This document shows positions 1-8,385 of a stretch of DNA of 64,000 bases, piece after piece (positions within the stretch are counted from its first letter, which is position 1; every line of letters starts with the position of its first letter). This DNA is from an uncultured Clostridia bacterium (GTDB lineage Bacteria > Bacillota > Clostridia > TANB77 > CAG-508): assembly GCA_934167445.1 (NCBI GenBank), contig CAKPKJ010000003.1, positions 124,001 through 188,000 on the forward strand, read 5' to 3'. Below the pieces are notes generated by a model. That model saw nothing but the letters and a program-made list of their open reading frames with translations, was not told where the DNA came from and searched no databases. Position numbers and translations under genes: made by a program.

Positions 1-803
1 AATATTTCTGTATTTTTATATAGCTTATATAAAATATTTCTTACAACTGCATATTGATAACATTCATTATATTTTAGATTTGGATCATTATATCTTTCTT
101 GTGCTACTCTAGCCCCTTCCATTAGCTTGTCTATATCAATTCCAGCAGTTGCGATTGGAAGTAACCCCACTGCTGTTAAAACAGAATATCTTCCTCCAAT
201 ATTATCTGGAACAACAAATTGTTCATATCCTTCATTTTCAGCTAATGTTTTTAATGCTCCTTTTTCTTTATCTGTGGTTGCATATATTCTACTTCTTGCC
301 TCGTCAATTCCATATTTATTTTCTAGAATTTCTCTAAATACTCTAAAAGCAATTGCAGGCTCTGTTGTTGTACCAGATTTAGATATTACATTTACAGAAA
401 AATCTTTATCACCAATATATTCTATTAATTCATTTAAATAGTTTGAACTCAAATTATTTCCTGCATATAAAATTTGAGGATATTTTCTTTGCTTATCTGG
501 TAACATATTGTAAAACGAACTAGTTAGAGATTCAATAACTGCTCTTGCACCTAAATATGATCCTCCTATTCCTATTACTACTAATATATCAGACTCTTTT
601 TTTATTTTCTTTGCTGCTTTTTTTATTCTTTTAAATTCTTCTTTATCATAATTAGTTGGTAACTCTAACCAACCAACAAAATCGTTTTCATCATTCGCTC
701 TTCTATGTAAATCTTTATGAATATTTTCAATTTGTGCCTTATATTCCATAATACTTTTTTGCGTAATTCCTGAATTTTTTAAATTTAATTTAATTTCTGC
801 CAT
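1..803 (-). CDS. pgi: Glucose-6-phosphate isomerase, 5' part only (runs off left edge)
   Basis: This cytoplasmic enzyme interconverts glucose 6-phosphate and fructose 6-phosphate. Only about the first 267 residues are in the window; the family is usually about 450 residues long. Visible signatures are GIGGSYLGAR near residues 78-87 and SKSGTTTEP near 141-149, the sugar-phosphate binding loops of PGI. The ATG at 801-803 follows a GAGGGA ribosome site about 7 bases upstream. A good sigma-A-type promoter lies at 842-870, so the gene is probably transcribed separately from spoIIP, which lies upstream beyond a hairpin repeat. Confidence 0.95.
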   Translation of the reverse strand, partial: MAEIKLNLKNSGITQKSIMEYKAQIENIHKDLHRRANDENDFVGWLELPTNYDKEEFKRIKKAAKKIKKESDILVVIGIGGSYLGARAVIESLTSSFYNMLPDKQRKYPQILYAGNNLSSNYLNELIEYIGDKDFSVNVISKSGTTTEPAIAFRVFREILENKYGIDEARSRIYATTDKEKGALKTLAENEGYEQFVVPDNIGGRYSVLTAVGLLPIATAGIDIDKLMEGARVAQERYNDPNLKYNECYQYAVVRNILYKLYKNTEI

Positions 804-841
804 AATATGTCCCTCAACTTTCTTTTGAATTTTCTGCTCAC

Positions 842-870
842 ATTATATACAAAGTTAGAATAAAATTCAA
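842..870 (-). promoter_or_regulatory. Promoter for pgi
   Basis: On the minus strand TTGAAT (865-870) is followed after exactly 17 bases by TATAAT (842-847). The -10 box lies about 40 bases before the pgi start codon, and the -35 box abuts the outer edge of the hairpin repeat at 872-943. Pattern match only. Confidence 0.6.
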
Positions 871-871
871 G

Positions 872-943
872 TGATTTTGGGGACGGAGCAAAAAATCATT
901 TTAAAAATTTTATATAAAAATGATTTTTTGCTCCGTCCCCAAA
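872..943. repeat. Hairpin repeat copy A (GGGGACGGAGC family) between spoIIP and pgi
   Basis: Two inverted arms, about 873-902 and 916-943, share the unit TTGGGGACGGAGCAAAAAAT and its complement, separated by a short A+T loop. The same arms recur at 44519-44638, 51502-51535 (one arm only) and 60659-60784. The spoIIP stop codon (TGA, 945-947) sits at the edge of the element. On the minus-strand transcript it would form a long stem at the spoIIP 3' end. It resembles REP/MITE-type dispersed palindromes and contains no ORF of its own. Confidence 0.85.
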
Positions 944-944
944 T

Positions 945-2141
945 TCAGGTTATTTCGTTCATAATTTTAGCCAAGTATTTCATACTATTCAGACATTGTT
1001 CTAAAGTATTTCCTGTTGCCCCAACTTCTATTATATTGGCATATTTTCCAGTATGTTGATTATATCTTGATTTTGTAAGCATTATTGGTTTAAATAGCCC
1101 TGGATACAGTTCCTCCGCTTTTTCTTGTACTTTTACTGCAAATTTCAAATTTTGATTCCAATTTGGATGCCATAATCCGCCATTATTTGTTCCTATTACG
1201 AACATTATTTGTGCAGCTTCTTCATCACCGATTTTCACGGTTGGAGCATAATCACTTCTTGAGCCTACTGCATCTCTATGTAAATCAATAATTATATCAC
1301 TTGGCATTGTTTGTAAAATTCCATCCACAGTTTTTAATGAACGTGTATATGACCCATTATAAGATGGATAATCATGATAATCTTTATTATGTATTACATT
1401 AAAGTTATAGCTTTTTAGTTGACTTTCAAGTTCAGTTCCCACCCTTGTAACTGTATAATTTAAATCTGTTGTTCTATAAGTGCCTGTTGGTATATATGGG
1501 TATTTTTCACTTGATGTGTAGCTTTCACAACTGTGTGTATGAAAAATTATTACATTTTTATTATCTATTGAAATGTCTGGTTTTAACATATCCTGCGTTA
1601 GTTCATAATCTGTTTCGTTTTTTATTTTTACTTTTCCATATTGAGCATTACTTTTTTCTGCTATAGGATTTTGAGTTATTACTTGTGTTGTAACTCCTGC
1701 TTGAGCAATTTCTGTTTTTTGTTCATCTGTACTGCTTTCATCATTTATACTTGTTTTCGTATTATCTTCCTGATTTTGGTTAACTACTAACTCTTCATTT
1801 TTTTGATTTTCTTCAATTTTCTCCATTCCTTTAATTGAACTTATTTGTGTCTTTAACATTATTTCTAAAATATTATTCTTATTTTTGGCTTTATCATTTA
1901 GGTTATCTTTTTTATATTTTCCATTGATATTTTCTATTTCCGGAACTGTTTGATCTAATATTTCTACAAAACTTTTATTAGCTAAAAAATTTGGCTTTTC
2001 TAACCTTTTTACTTCACTAGCTTTTTTATTATTTATTTCTATAAAACTGTTAGTACAAAATACGATTACTGATAAACTAATTATAAATACAATTCCATAT
2101 TTAATTATATCTTTTAATCTTAATACAGCCATATTAAACAT
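945..2141 (-). CDS. spoIIP: Stage II sporulation protein P (SpoIIP) family peptidoglycan hydrolase
   Basis: In spore formers SpoIIP works with SpoIID and SpoIIM to degrade septal peptidoglycan during engulfment, anchored in the membrane and facing outward. The 398-residue protein has an N-terminal membrane anchor (about 15-32), a low-complexity charged linker (about 60-160), and a C-terminal amidase-like domain. That domain carries FHTHSCESY (200-208), DLHRD (286-290) and NQHTGKYANIIEVGATGNT (361-379), which match the family's metal and catalytic regions. The ATG has an AAGGAG site 6 bases upstream. The stop codon lies at the border of hairpin repeat copy A. The usual neighbour gpr is not seen here. 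Confidence 0.9.
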   Translation of the reverse strand: MFNMAVLRLKDIIKYGIVFIISLSVIVFCTNSFIEINNKKASEVKRLEKPNFLANKSFVEILDQTVPEIENINGKYKKDNLNDKAKNKNNILEIMLKTQISSIKGMEKIEENQKNEELVVNQNQEDNTKTSINDESSTDEQKTEIAQAGVTTQVITQNPIAEKSNAQYGKVKIKNETDYELTQDMLKPDISIDNKNVIIFHTHSCESYTSSEKYPYIPTGTYRTTDLNYTVTRVGTELESQLKSYNFNVIHNKDYHDYPSYNGSYTRSLKTVDGILQTMPSDIIIDLHRDAVGSRSDYAPTVKIGDEEAAQIMFVIGTNNGGLWHPNWNQNLKFAVKVQEKAEELYPGLFKPIMLTKSRYNQHTGKYANIIEVGATGNTLEQCLNSMKYLAKIMNEIT

Positions 2142-2162
2142 AATTTTCTCCTTATTAGGTCT

Positions 2163-2193
2163 ATTATATTTAATATATTCACTTATATTTCAA
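2163..2193 (-). promoter_or_regulatory. Possible promoter for spoIIP
   Basis: Minus strand TTGAAA (2188-2193) and TATAAT (2163-2168) are separated by 19 bases, longer than the ideal 17. spoIIP is driven by a sporulation sigma factor in Bacillus, so this sigma-A-like match may not be the functional promoter. Confidence 0.3.
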
Positions 2194-2242
2194 ATTATGA
2201 TAACTAAATTTTATATTTATTTTAATGTTTTAGTTTATATTC

Positions 2243-2275
2243 CAAAAAAAGAGATTCATAAAAATGAATCTCCTT
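2243..2275 (-). terminator. Intrinsic terminator after the 112-residue membrane protein gene
   Basis: On the minus strand GGAGATTCAT, a TTTT loop and ATGAATCTC are followed by a run of seven T. The stem starts about 17 bases after the stop codon at 2292. Classic stem plus U-tract. Confidence 0.85.
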
Positions 2276-2291
2276 AATTCTAATTACTTAA

Positions 2292-2630
2292 TTAAACTTT
2301 TTTCCAGAACCAGTCTAGACTGTTATCCAAACTCTTTTTACCTGTAATTTTTGTTTCAATATCATCAACCCATAAATATGAGAAAAATGAAACAAATACA
2401 AATATAAAATCAATTACAATACATCTAGATAACGTTTCTAATAAATATCTATATTCTGGTGCTAATGTTGCAATTTGTGCTACATGTACAATTAAAAGAA
2501 CTAAATATACAAATAACATACTAGCTACTAGCATACTCTTTTTTACCTCTTGAGATAAAAAGATTAATAATACTGTTACTGCTAACATTAATAATAACGT
2601 TAATGGGTTAGATATATCAAAAATGAACAT
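2292..2630 (-). CDS. Small integral membrane protein of unknown function
   Basis: I do not recognise this 112-residue protein. It is almost entirely hydrophobic up to about residue 90. Likely membrane segments lie at about 8-26, 33-53 and 67-90, followed by a polar C-terminal tail rich in Asp and Lys that ends in WFWKKV. Start choice is firm: GGAGGGGG lies just before the ATG. It has its own promoter (2668-2696) and its own terminator (2243-2275), so it looks like a monocistronic unit between glmM and spoIIP. No catalytic motif is visible. Confidence 0.75.
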   Translation of the reverse strand: MFIFDISNPLTLLLMLAVTVLLIFLSQEVKKSMLVASMLFVYLVLLIVHVAQIATLAPEYRYLLETLSRCIVIDFIFVFVSFFSYLWVDDIETKITGKKSLDNSLDWFWKKV

Positions 2631-2667
2631 TTGACCCCCTCCAATTTTCTTTTGTTTTACTAGTACT

Positions 2668-2696
2668 ATAATATCATTATTATAGATTTAAATCAA
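2668..2696 (-). promoter_or_regulatory. Promoter for the 112-residue membrane protein gene
   Basis: Minus strand TTGATT (2691-2696), a 17-base spacer, and TATTAT (2668-2673), about 38 bases before the start codon at 2630. Confidence 0.55.
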
Positions 2697-2774
2697 TCTT
2701 TTTTGTTTACGATTATATTACATTTTTGTTACATAATGGTAAAGCATTATATTTATACCAATTTAATACATTGC

Positions 2775-4139
2775 CTATTTTAATTTTTTCTCAATCAAAT
2801 CAGCAATATCTTGAGCTTTTTTAGTAATATATTCTTGATCTTCTCCTTCAATCATAACTCTTACTAATGGTTCTGTTCCAGAAGGTCTTATTAAAACTCT
2901 ACCATTTCCAGCAAATTCTCTTTCCAATTTATCAATTGCATCTTTTATTTCTTTATCTTTATCATAATCGTATTTTTTGTTACTATCCACTTTTGCATTT
3001 ACTAAAACTTGTGGATATAGTTTTACAATTTCACTTAATTCAGAAGCTTTTTTGCCTTCTTCTAAAATTGTACTAATTAACATTAATGATGTTAGGATTC
3101 CATCACCTGTTGGGTTGTAATCTAATAAAATTACGTGTCCAGATTGTTCCCCACCTAGGTTGTATCCATCTTTCAACATTTCTTCTAAAACATATCTGTC
3201 TCCAACTTTAGTTTGCAATAATTCTAATCCATTATCTCTAGCATATTTATTCAAACCTAAATTACTCATAACAGTTGCAACTATTGTATCCTTTTTTAGT
3301 TTTCCTTTTCTTTTTAGATTTTGTGAAATTATTGCAAGTAATTTATCTCCATCAATTTCATTTCCTTTTTCATCTACAGCTAAGCATCTATCTCCATCAC
3401 CATCATAGGCAACTCCTAGGCTCATATGATTTTCTACTACGTATTTTTTTAGTCCTTCTAAATGTGTTGAACCACAATTAGCATTAATATTTATTCCATC
3501 TGGATGATTATTAATAATTCTATAGTTTATTCCTAACGCTTGAAATACTTTTTCTGCAACAACTGATGTTGCTCCATTTGCTGTATCTAATGCAACTACA
3601 AAATCTTTATCATTGTATTTATCAATAACATCGTCGAAATTTTTTCTAAAGAAATATACATATTCATCCATTAAATCCAAAGCATATTCTGAAACACCTA
3701 TATTTTCATTTTTTGCTGTTAATTCAGCAAATTTATCAGATTCCATTATTTCTTCAATTTCTTCTTCAAGATTATCTGGAATTTTCATTCCTTTATTACT
3801 AAAATATTTTATTCCATTAAATTCAAAAGTATTGTGTGAAGCTGAAATAACAACACTTGCATCAGCATTTAGTTTTCTTGTTAAATATGCAACTGCTGGT
3901 GTTGGAATTACACCTAATAACTTAACGTTAGCTCCATAACTTAAAAATCCTGCTACCATTGCACTTTCTATTAATGTTCCTGAAATACGTGTATCTCTAC
4001 CAATTAATATTGTTGGTGCATGGTCTGTGTGTTTAGATAAAACATATGCACCCGCCTTTGCTACTTTATACACTAGTTCAGGAGTCAATTCTGTATTTGC
4101 AATTCTCCTAATACCATCTGTTCCAAAATATTTTCTCAT
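2775..4139 (-). CDS. glmM: Phosphoglucosamine mutase
   Basis: GlmM converts glucosamine 6-phosphate to glucosamine 1-phosphate on the route to UDP-GlcNAc, supplying peptidoglycan and the exopolysaccharide sugars made by genes elsewhere in this window. Visible are the active phosphoserine loop ISASHN (Ser101), the magnesium loop DGDGDR (about 246-251) and the C-terminal phosphate-binding RPSGTEPLVRVMIEG. I start it at the ATG at 4137-4139, giving 454 residues, close to the family norm. It has AAAGGAAG just upstream and yields the conserved beginning MRKYFGTDGIR. An in-frame start 24 bases earlier lacks a better site. Confidence 0.96.
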   Translation of the reverse strand: MRKYFGTDGIRRIANTELTPELVYKVAKAGAYVLSKHTDHAPTILIGRDTRISGTLIESAMVAGFLSYGANVKLLGVIPTPAVAYLTRKLNADASVVISASHNTFEFNGIKYFSNKGMKIPDNLEEEIEEIMESDKFAELTAKNENIGVSEYALDLMDEYVYFFRKNFDDVIDKYNDKDFVVALDTANGATSVVAEKVFQALGINYRIINNHPDGININANCGSTHLEGLKKYVVENHMSLGVAYDGDGDRCLAVDEKGNEIDGDKLLAIISQNLKRKGKLKKDTIVATVMSNLGLNKYARDNGLELLQTKVGDRYVLEEMLKDGYNLGGEQSGHVILLDYNPTGDGILTSLMLISTILEEGKKASELSEIVKLYPQVLVNAKVDSNKKYDYDKDKEIKDAIDKLEREFAGNGRVLIRPSGTEPLVRVMIEGEDQEYITKKAQDIADLIEKKLK

Positions 4140-4235
4140 AAAATTACTTCCTTTCCTGCCCACATCTATGGACTTAAATAATATTTTTAAACTTTATGTT
4201 TATCTTATTATCTATTATTAAAATATTTATATATA

Positions 4236-5069
4236 CTAATGTCTCGCACTTTGATTTTTTCTAATTTTATTTTTTACTTTTTGTATTGCTTCTTCTGCAT
4301 ACATTGACATTTTTTCTTTTATTGTTAATTCAAATTTATATGGTTTTCTAATATCAATTCTTTTATTATTTATTACTAATTCTGGATTAATTGTAGTTAA
4401 TTCATTTAATTTTTCTTCTCCAATTAATGATTTTAATTCCACCAGTATTTCTGGTATTTTTGGATATATTGTATTTTGCCTATGTGCATCTGTTCCCAAC
4501 ATATGTATCATGTTATTTTCTAGAAACTTTTGTACAATCATTTGTGCCTTTTTACCGTATTGTCCTACAATGCTTCCATAATTTGCTTGCATTAATACAC
4601 CTTTATCAATTAAATCATATATTAGTTCTGGATCTGTTTGCACAAAACTATATCTTTCTGGATGTGCCAAGATTGGAACTATTTTATATTGTTGCATCTC
4701 ATAAACCATATCGTATAAATTCATTGGCTCTACATTTAGTGGTAACTCAAATAGCACATAACTTGTATCATTCATTGTAGTTGCTTTTCCATCTTCTAAT
4801 AATTTTATTATATTATCAGACATATATATTTCATTTCCTAAATATAGATTCATCTCTATATCTTTATTTTTTAGATTTTCATGTATTGCATTTATCCATA
4901 CTTCTCTTTCTGGTCTATCTGTTTCATAATAGTTTTCCATATAATGTGATGTACAAATAATTCCTTCAAATCCTGCTTCTTTTGCTTCTTTTATTAAATT
5001 GAATGTTTCATCTATACTTCTTGATCCGTCATCAATATTGGGTAATATGTGTGAATGTACGTCTATCAT
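4236..5069 (-). CDS. CpsB/YwqE-type protein-tyrosine phosphatase (PHP family)
   Basis: Manganese-dependent PHP-fold tyrosine phosphatases of this type dephosphorylate the CpsD/CapB bacterial tyrosine kinase and so tune polysaccharide polymerisation. The 277-residue protein opens with MIDVHSHILPNIDDGS, carrying the His-x-His metal pair at residues 5 and 7, and later shows ICTSHY, LAHPERY and MLGTDAHR, the remaining PHP metal-ligand motifs. It follows the kinase gene (5095-6111) by about 25 bases, and the Wzz-like gene precedes the kinase, giving the usual C-D-B module. The C-terminus is basic. Confidence 0.92.
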   Translation of the reverse strand: MIDVHSHILPNIDDGSRSIDETFNLIKEAKEAGFEGIICTSHYMENYYETDRPEREVWINAIHENLKNKDIEMNLYLGNEIYMSDNIIKLLEDGKATTMNDTSYVLFELPLNVEPMNLYDMVYEMQQYKIVPILAHPERYSFVQTDPELIYDLIDKGVLMQANYGSIVGQYGKKAQMIVQKFLENNMIHMLGTDAHRQNTIYPKIPEILVELKSLIGEEKLNELTTINPELVINNKRIDIRKPYKFELTIKEKMSMYAEEAIQKVKNKIRKNQSARH

Positions 5070-5094
5070 TGATTTGTTTCTCCTTTTGTTATTC

Positions 5095-6111
5095 CTAATT
5101 CATTTTTTTCTTTTCTTCATCAAGATACTGATTTATTTGATCTAATATCTCTTGAGTTTTTTCTATTGATATTTCTTCTTTTGTTTCTACATTTATTCTA
5201 CTTTGTAATGATTTTGGCATTTCATTTTGGACATTATTTTCTAAATTCTTTTCTTCCGAAACATTTTTTTGTCCTATTTCATTGTTGCTTGTTCTACTAC
5301 TTTGAGCCATTAAGTTTGATGCTCTATTATACATTTCTCTATTTGGCCTTTTAGATGTTGTTCTTGGCATACTCCTTTGCCCTGTCCTGTTGTTTCCTTT
5401 TGACCTTGACATTGTAGTAGAACCATAATAGTATGATTGCTCGTATTTTTTAGCATTTATTGGTATTTTATTTACAACAACACCAGCAATTTTTCCACCA
5501 ACCTGCTCAATATTTGCAATAACTCTTTTTAAATCCTCTTTCTTAGTTTGTTTACTGGCAGTTACAATTAATGTTGAATCAACTAACCTAGCTAATATTA
5601 GAGCATCTGTAACTAATTGGCTTGGTGTTCCATCTATTATAACAATATCACATATTTCTTTTAATTGTTCTAATAAATCAACCATTTGTGGAGCAATTAA
5701 AAGTTCTGCTGGATTTGGTGGGATATTACCTGCAGCTATTAAATATAAATTTTCTACATCTGTTTCTTGTATGTAGTCAACTAAATTTATCTTATGATTT
5801 TCGTCATTAGATTCATCTATTCCTGACAAATAATTTGAAAGTCCTGGTCTTGGTGAAACTTCAAATATTGAATATTGTCTTCCTTTTCTCATATCTGCAT
5901 CTATTAATACAACTTTTTTACCTGCTTGAGCAAAAGTCACCGCTAAATTTGATGATACCCAGCTTTTACCTTCCCCTGGTAAAGTTGATGTTACTAATAT
6001 TGTTTTTAATTTTCCTTTAGTATTCATAAATTGAATATTAGTTCTTAATGTTCTAAACACTTCAGAAATTGGAGATTTAGGATCTTGATGTACTATTAAT
6101 TCTCTTTTCAT
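5095..6111 (-). CDS. CpsD/CapB-type bacterial tyrosine kinase
   Basis: BY-kinases of this class need a separate Wzz-like membrane activator and control capsule or EPS chain length. Walker A is TLPGEGKS (43-50), Walker A' is VLIDADMR (68-75) and Walker B is IVIIDG (156-161). A Tyr cluster (YEQSYYYG) near residue 220 is the likely autophosphorylation site. It is followed by an unusually long polar tail of roughly 110 residues rich in Ser, Arg, Asn and Glu. The start codon overlaps the stop of the upstream activator gene by one base (TAATG), which suggests translational coupling. Confidence 0.92.
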   Translation of the reverse strand: MKRELIVHQDPKSPISEVFRTLRTNIQFMNTKGKLKTILVTSTLPGEGKSWVSSNLAVTFAQAGKKVVLIDADMRKGRQYSIFEVSPRPGLSNYLSGIDESNDENHKINLVDYIQETDVENLYLIAAGNIPPNPAELLIAPQMVDLLEQLKEICDIVIIDGTPSQLVTDALILARLVDSTLIVTASKQTKKEDLKRVIANIEQVGGKIAGVVVNKIPINAKKYEQSYYYGSTTMSRSKGNNRTGQRSMPRTTSKRPNREMYNRASNLMAQSSRTSNNEIGQKNVSEEKNLENNVQNEMPKSLQSRINVETKEEISIEKTQEILDQINQYLDEEKKKMN

Positions 6112-6821
6112 TATCTTCTTCCTCCTTTTCCTTTTTGTGTGTCACCAGTATATAATGGTATTGAAGCTAATACAGGCAATTTATATTCTTTTTCTACCTC
6201 TTCTGCTGTTTTAATTGTGGTATCTAACATATTTGCAATTAGAACATATATTACTGCTATAACTAAACCAATAAAAGCAAATATTAAAATATCTTTCTTG
6301 TGGTTAATGTTTGATGGTGTTGTGTTAACTTCTGCCTCATCTACAATATGAACATTATTTATGTTGTAAAAATCATTTGCAACTTTTTCTATAAATACTT
6401 TTGCTGTTTCATTTGCTATTTTAGCTGCATTTTGTGCATTTTCTGTAGTTACTGTGATTTTTATCATTTCTGTATCTTTTACATTTGTTACTGCAATATT
6501 ATTTTTTAATGTTTCATAATCTTCATTTATATTTAAATTAGAAATAACTTGTCCTAATACATTTTTACTTTTTACTAACTCACTATATGTAGAAACTAGT
6601 TTAGAGTTTAGTGTTACATCTGTTGTTGTTATTGTATTTGTCTGTGTTCCACTAGAACCAGAACCAGCCAACAATAATGATGTTGAAGCACTATATTTTG
6701 GTGTTGTAAATCCTACAGTATATATTATTCCTATTACCACAAATATTAATACCATTAGTATTATTTGCACTTTTTGGTTCCAAAACATTACAAATAATTC
6801 TTTTAGATCTAATTCTTCCAT
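6111..6821 (-). CDS. Wzz/CpsC-type chain-length determinant and kinase activator
   Basis: This 236-residue membrane protein has the Wzz layout. The short cytoplasmic N-terminus begins MEELDLKELF. TM1 lies about 17-36 and TM2 about 178-198, with an extracytoplasmic, helix-rich domain between them, then a short cytoplasmic C-terminus with the LPVLASIP motif that contacts the cognate tyrosine kinase. It is the first gene of the three-gene polysaccharide regulator operon (with 5095-6111 and 4236-5069) and has a promoter at 6873-6901. The start has a GGGGGAAGAA ribosome site. Confidence 0.9.
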   Translation of the reverse strand: MEELDLKELFVMFWNQKVQIILMVLIFVVIGIIYTVGFTTPKYSASTSLLLAGSGSSGTQTNTITTTDVTLNSKLVSTYSELVKSKNVLGQVISNLNINEDYETLKNNIAVTNVKDTEMIKITVTTENAQNAAKIANETAKVFIEKVANDFYNINNVHIVDEAEVNTTPSNINHKKDILIFAFIGLVIAVIYVLIANMLDTTIKTAEEVEKEYKLPVLASIPLYTGDTQKGKGGRR

Positions 6822-6872
6822 TTCTTCCCCCTTATTTTTTTCTTATTTTTCTTTTGTTTTCTGCACTTTTAT

Positions 6873-6901
6873 AGTATACATTTAAGTTTATTTTTTTGCA
6901 A
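6873..6901 (-). promoter_or_regulatory. Promoter for the wzz-cpsD-cpsB operon
   Basis: Minus strand TTGCAA (6896-6901), 17-base spacer, TATACT (6873-6878), about 50 bases before the start codon. Confidence 0.55.
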
Positions 6902-6933
6902 TATTTTTAGCAAAAAAAATCAAGATATTGTAA

Positions 6934-6970
6934 TAAAAAATAATCCAAGGCTTCATAAGTTTCTTGGATA
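6934..6970 (-). terminator. Terminator of the Hxs operon
   Basis: On the minus strand ATCCAAG and CTTGGAT form a stem around a short loop, followed by ATTATTTTTTA. It begins about 15 bases after the hxsB stop codon. A nearly identical element lies at 12382-12418 at the end of the cohesin operon. Confidence 0.75.
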
Positions 6971-6984
6971 TAAAACGCCTATAC

Positions 6985-8373
6985 TTAGCTAATCCATTTT
7001 TCAAATATTTGTCTAACTTCTTTGTCGTTCTCTATATAGTCAAATAATATTTCTAAAATTCCACCATATATTTGACATCTAAACTCCTTAGGTTTTCTGG
7101 CAAAAATATTGTCATCTTGTGCTAAATTTATAACAGGACAAGTTCCACAATATGGCATATATACACAGCTAGAGCAATATGGTAAGCATTCTATACAAGA
7201 AGAAACACACATAGCTTTAGTACAGTCACATTTCATTAGATTTTGATATGTATCTTCATATACATTTCCAAGTTTGAAACTATCATTTCCCATTTCTGCA
7301 AGCATTCGTCCTTCGTCACAAGTATATATATTCCCATCATAATAATATGCTATTTGACCAATAGCTCCTCCACAAGGTGAACGCAGTTCCATATAATTTA
7401 CAGGTTGATGCAATAATATCTTTTTCAAAAAAATATTACTATGACCTTCCACTAAAAATGTTCCTTCCTTATTTTTTTGTATAATATATTTTAAGGCATT
7501 TTTATAAAATTCTAAAAATTCTTCTGCACTATAGCCTATTCTATCCCAATTAGAATCAGCTTTTCCAAGTTTTGTTAATGGACGTATAAATATACTATTT
7601 AATTTTAATTTTATGTATTCGTCTACTATTTCTTTAAATTTATTTAAACTATATTTTGTAGTTGTTTCGATGGCACTAACATTTATTCCTTTTTCTCTTA
7701 ATTTTTCTATTTGTTCTACTGTTTTTCTATATGAATTTCCATCCTTATATGGTCTATTTCTATTTTGCAATTCTTCATTTCCATCTATTGAAGTACATAT
7801 AGATACATTGTTTTCCTTAAAAAAATCTATCATTTCGTCTGTTAACAAGGTTAGATTTGAAACAACATTGTAATCAATTTGCTTTCCATTTGCATTTTCT
7901 TTAGAATATTCCACAATATATTTTATTACCTCAAAATTTGTAAGCGGTTCTCCTCCTTGAAATTCAAAACTTAAATACTTATTAGGTGCTTGCAAAGCAA
8001 TATCTGCTGACCTTTTTGCGGTTTCAATACTCATTTTATAATCTTGTTTTTGATTCAAGTTTCCAGCTTGACAATATACACAATTAAAATTACAGTTTTT
8101 ACTTACTACAAATATGTGTAATGTCGTAGCAGTTAGCAAATATTCTTTTTGATTTCTTAATTTTAGATACATATTTTCTGTAAATAATTCCTTATTAGTT
8201 TCGTATATAAAGCCTTTTTCTAACAACTCTTTTTGTGTTTCTTCTTTTAGTTTGCCTTTATTTACTAATTTTTTAAATTCTTCATTCTCTATAAAGGCAT
8301 ATTCTCCTATATCATTTGTTAGTAAATAATTGTTATTATTTTTTTTAAAATTAAAGTAATTTAATTTATACAT
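6985..8373 (-). CDS. hxsB: His-Xaa-Ser system radical SAM maturase HxsB
   Basis: A radical SAM enzyme expected to install a post-translational modification on the His-Xaa-Ser repeat peptide HxsA. CNFNCVYC (C94, C98, C101) is the CxxxCxxC motif for the catalytic 4Fe-4S cluster. GGEP at about 140-143 is the SAM-binding motif. The C-terminal third carries a SPASM-like set of Cys residues (CGG, YTCDEGRM, then CDCTKAMCVSSCIECLPYC and CVYMPYCGTC) for auxiliary clusters. The CDEGRM sequence and pairing with hxsC support HxsB rather than a generic sactipeptide maturase. It is the last gene of the operon, 12 bases after hxsC, with an AGAGGAAA ribosome site. Confidence 0.88.
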   Translation of the reverse strand: MYKLNYFNFKKNNNNYLLTNDIGEYAFIENEEFKKLVNKGKLKEETQKELLEKGFIYETNKELFTENMYLKLRNQKEYLLTATTLHIFVVSKNCNFNCVYCQAGNLNQKQDYKMSIETAKRSADIALQAPNKYLSFEFQGGEPLTNFEVIKYIVEYSKENANGKQIDYNVVSNLTLLTDEMIDFFKENNVSICTSIDGNEELQNRNRPYKDGNSYRKTVEQIEKLREKGINVSAIETTTKYSLNKFKEIVDEYIKLKLNSIFIRPLTKLGKADSNWDRIGYSAEEFLEFYKNALKYIIQKNKEGTFLVEGHSNIFLKKILLHQPVNYMELRSPCGGAIGQIAYYYDGNIYTCDEGRMLAEMGNDSFKLGNVYEDTYQNLMKCDCTKAMCVSSCIECLPYCSSCVYMPYCGTCPVINLAQDDNIFARKPKEFRCQIYGGILEILFDYIENDKEVRQIFEKWIS

Positions 8374-8385
8374 ATCTTTTCCTCT

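Noticed and set aside
127..441. Plus-strand ORF of about 104 codons at the left edge
   Set aside because: It is antisense to pgi, whose minus-strand protein has clear PGI motifs. No ribosome site or family signature on the plus strand.
2700..2740. TTACAT motifs near 2717 and 15843 as further sites of the LytTR regulator
   Set aside because: They do not show the 9-12-9 spacing seen at 34493-34522, and TTACAT is expected often in such A+T-rich DNA.
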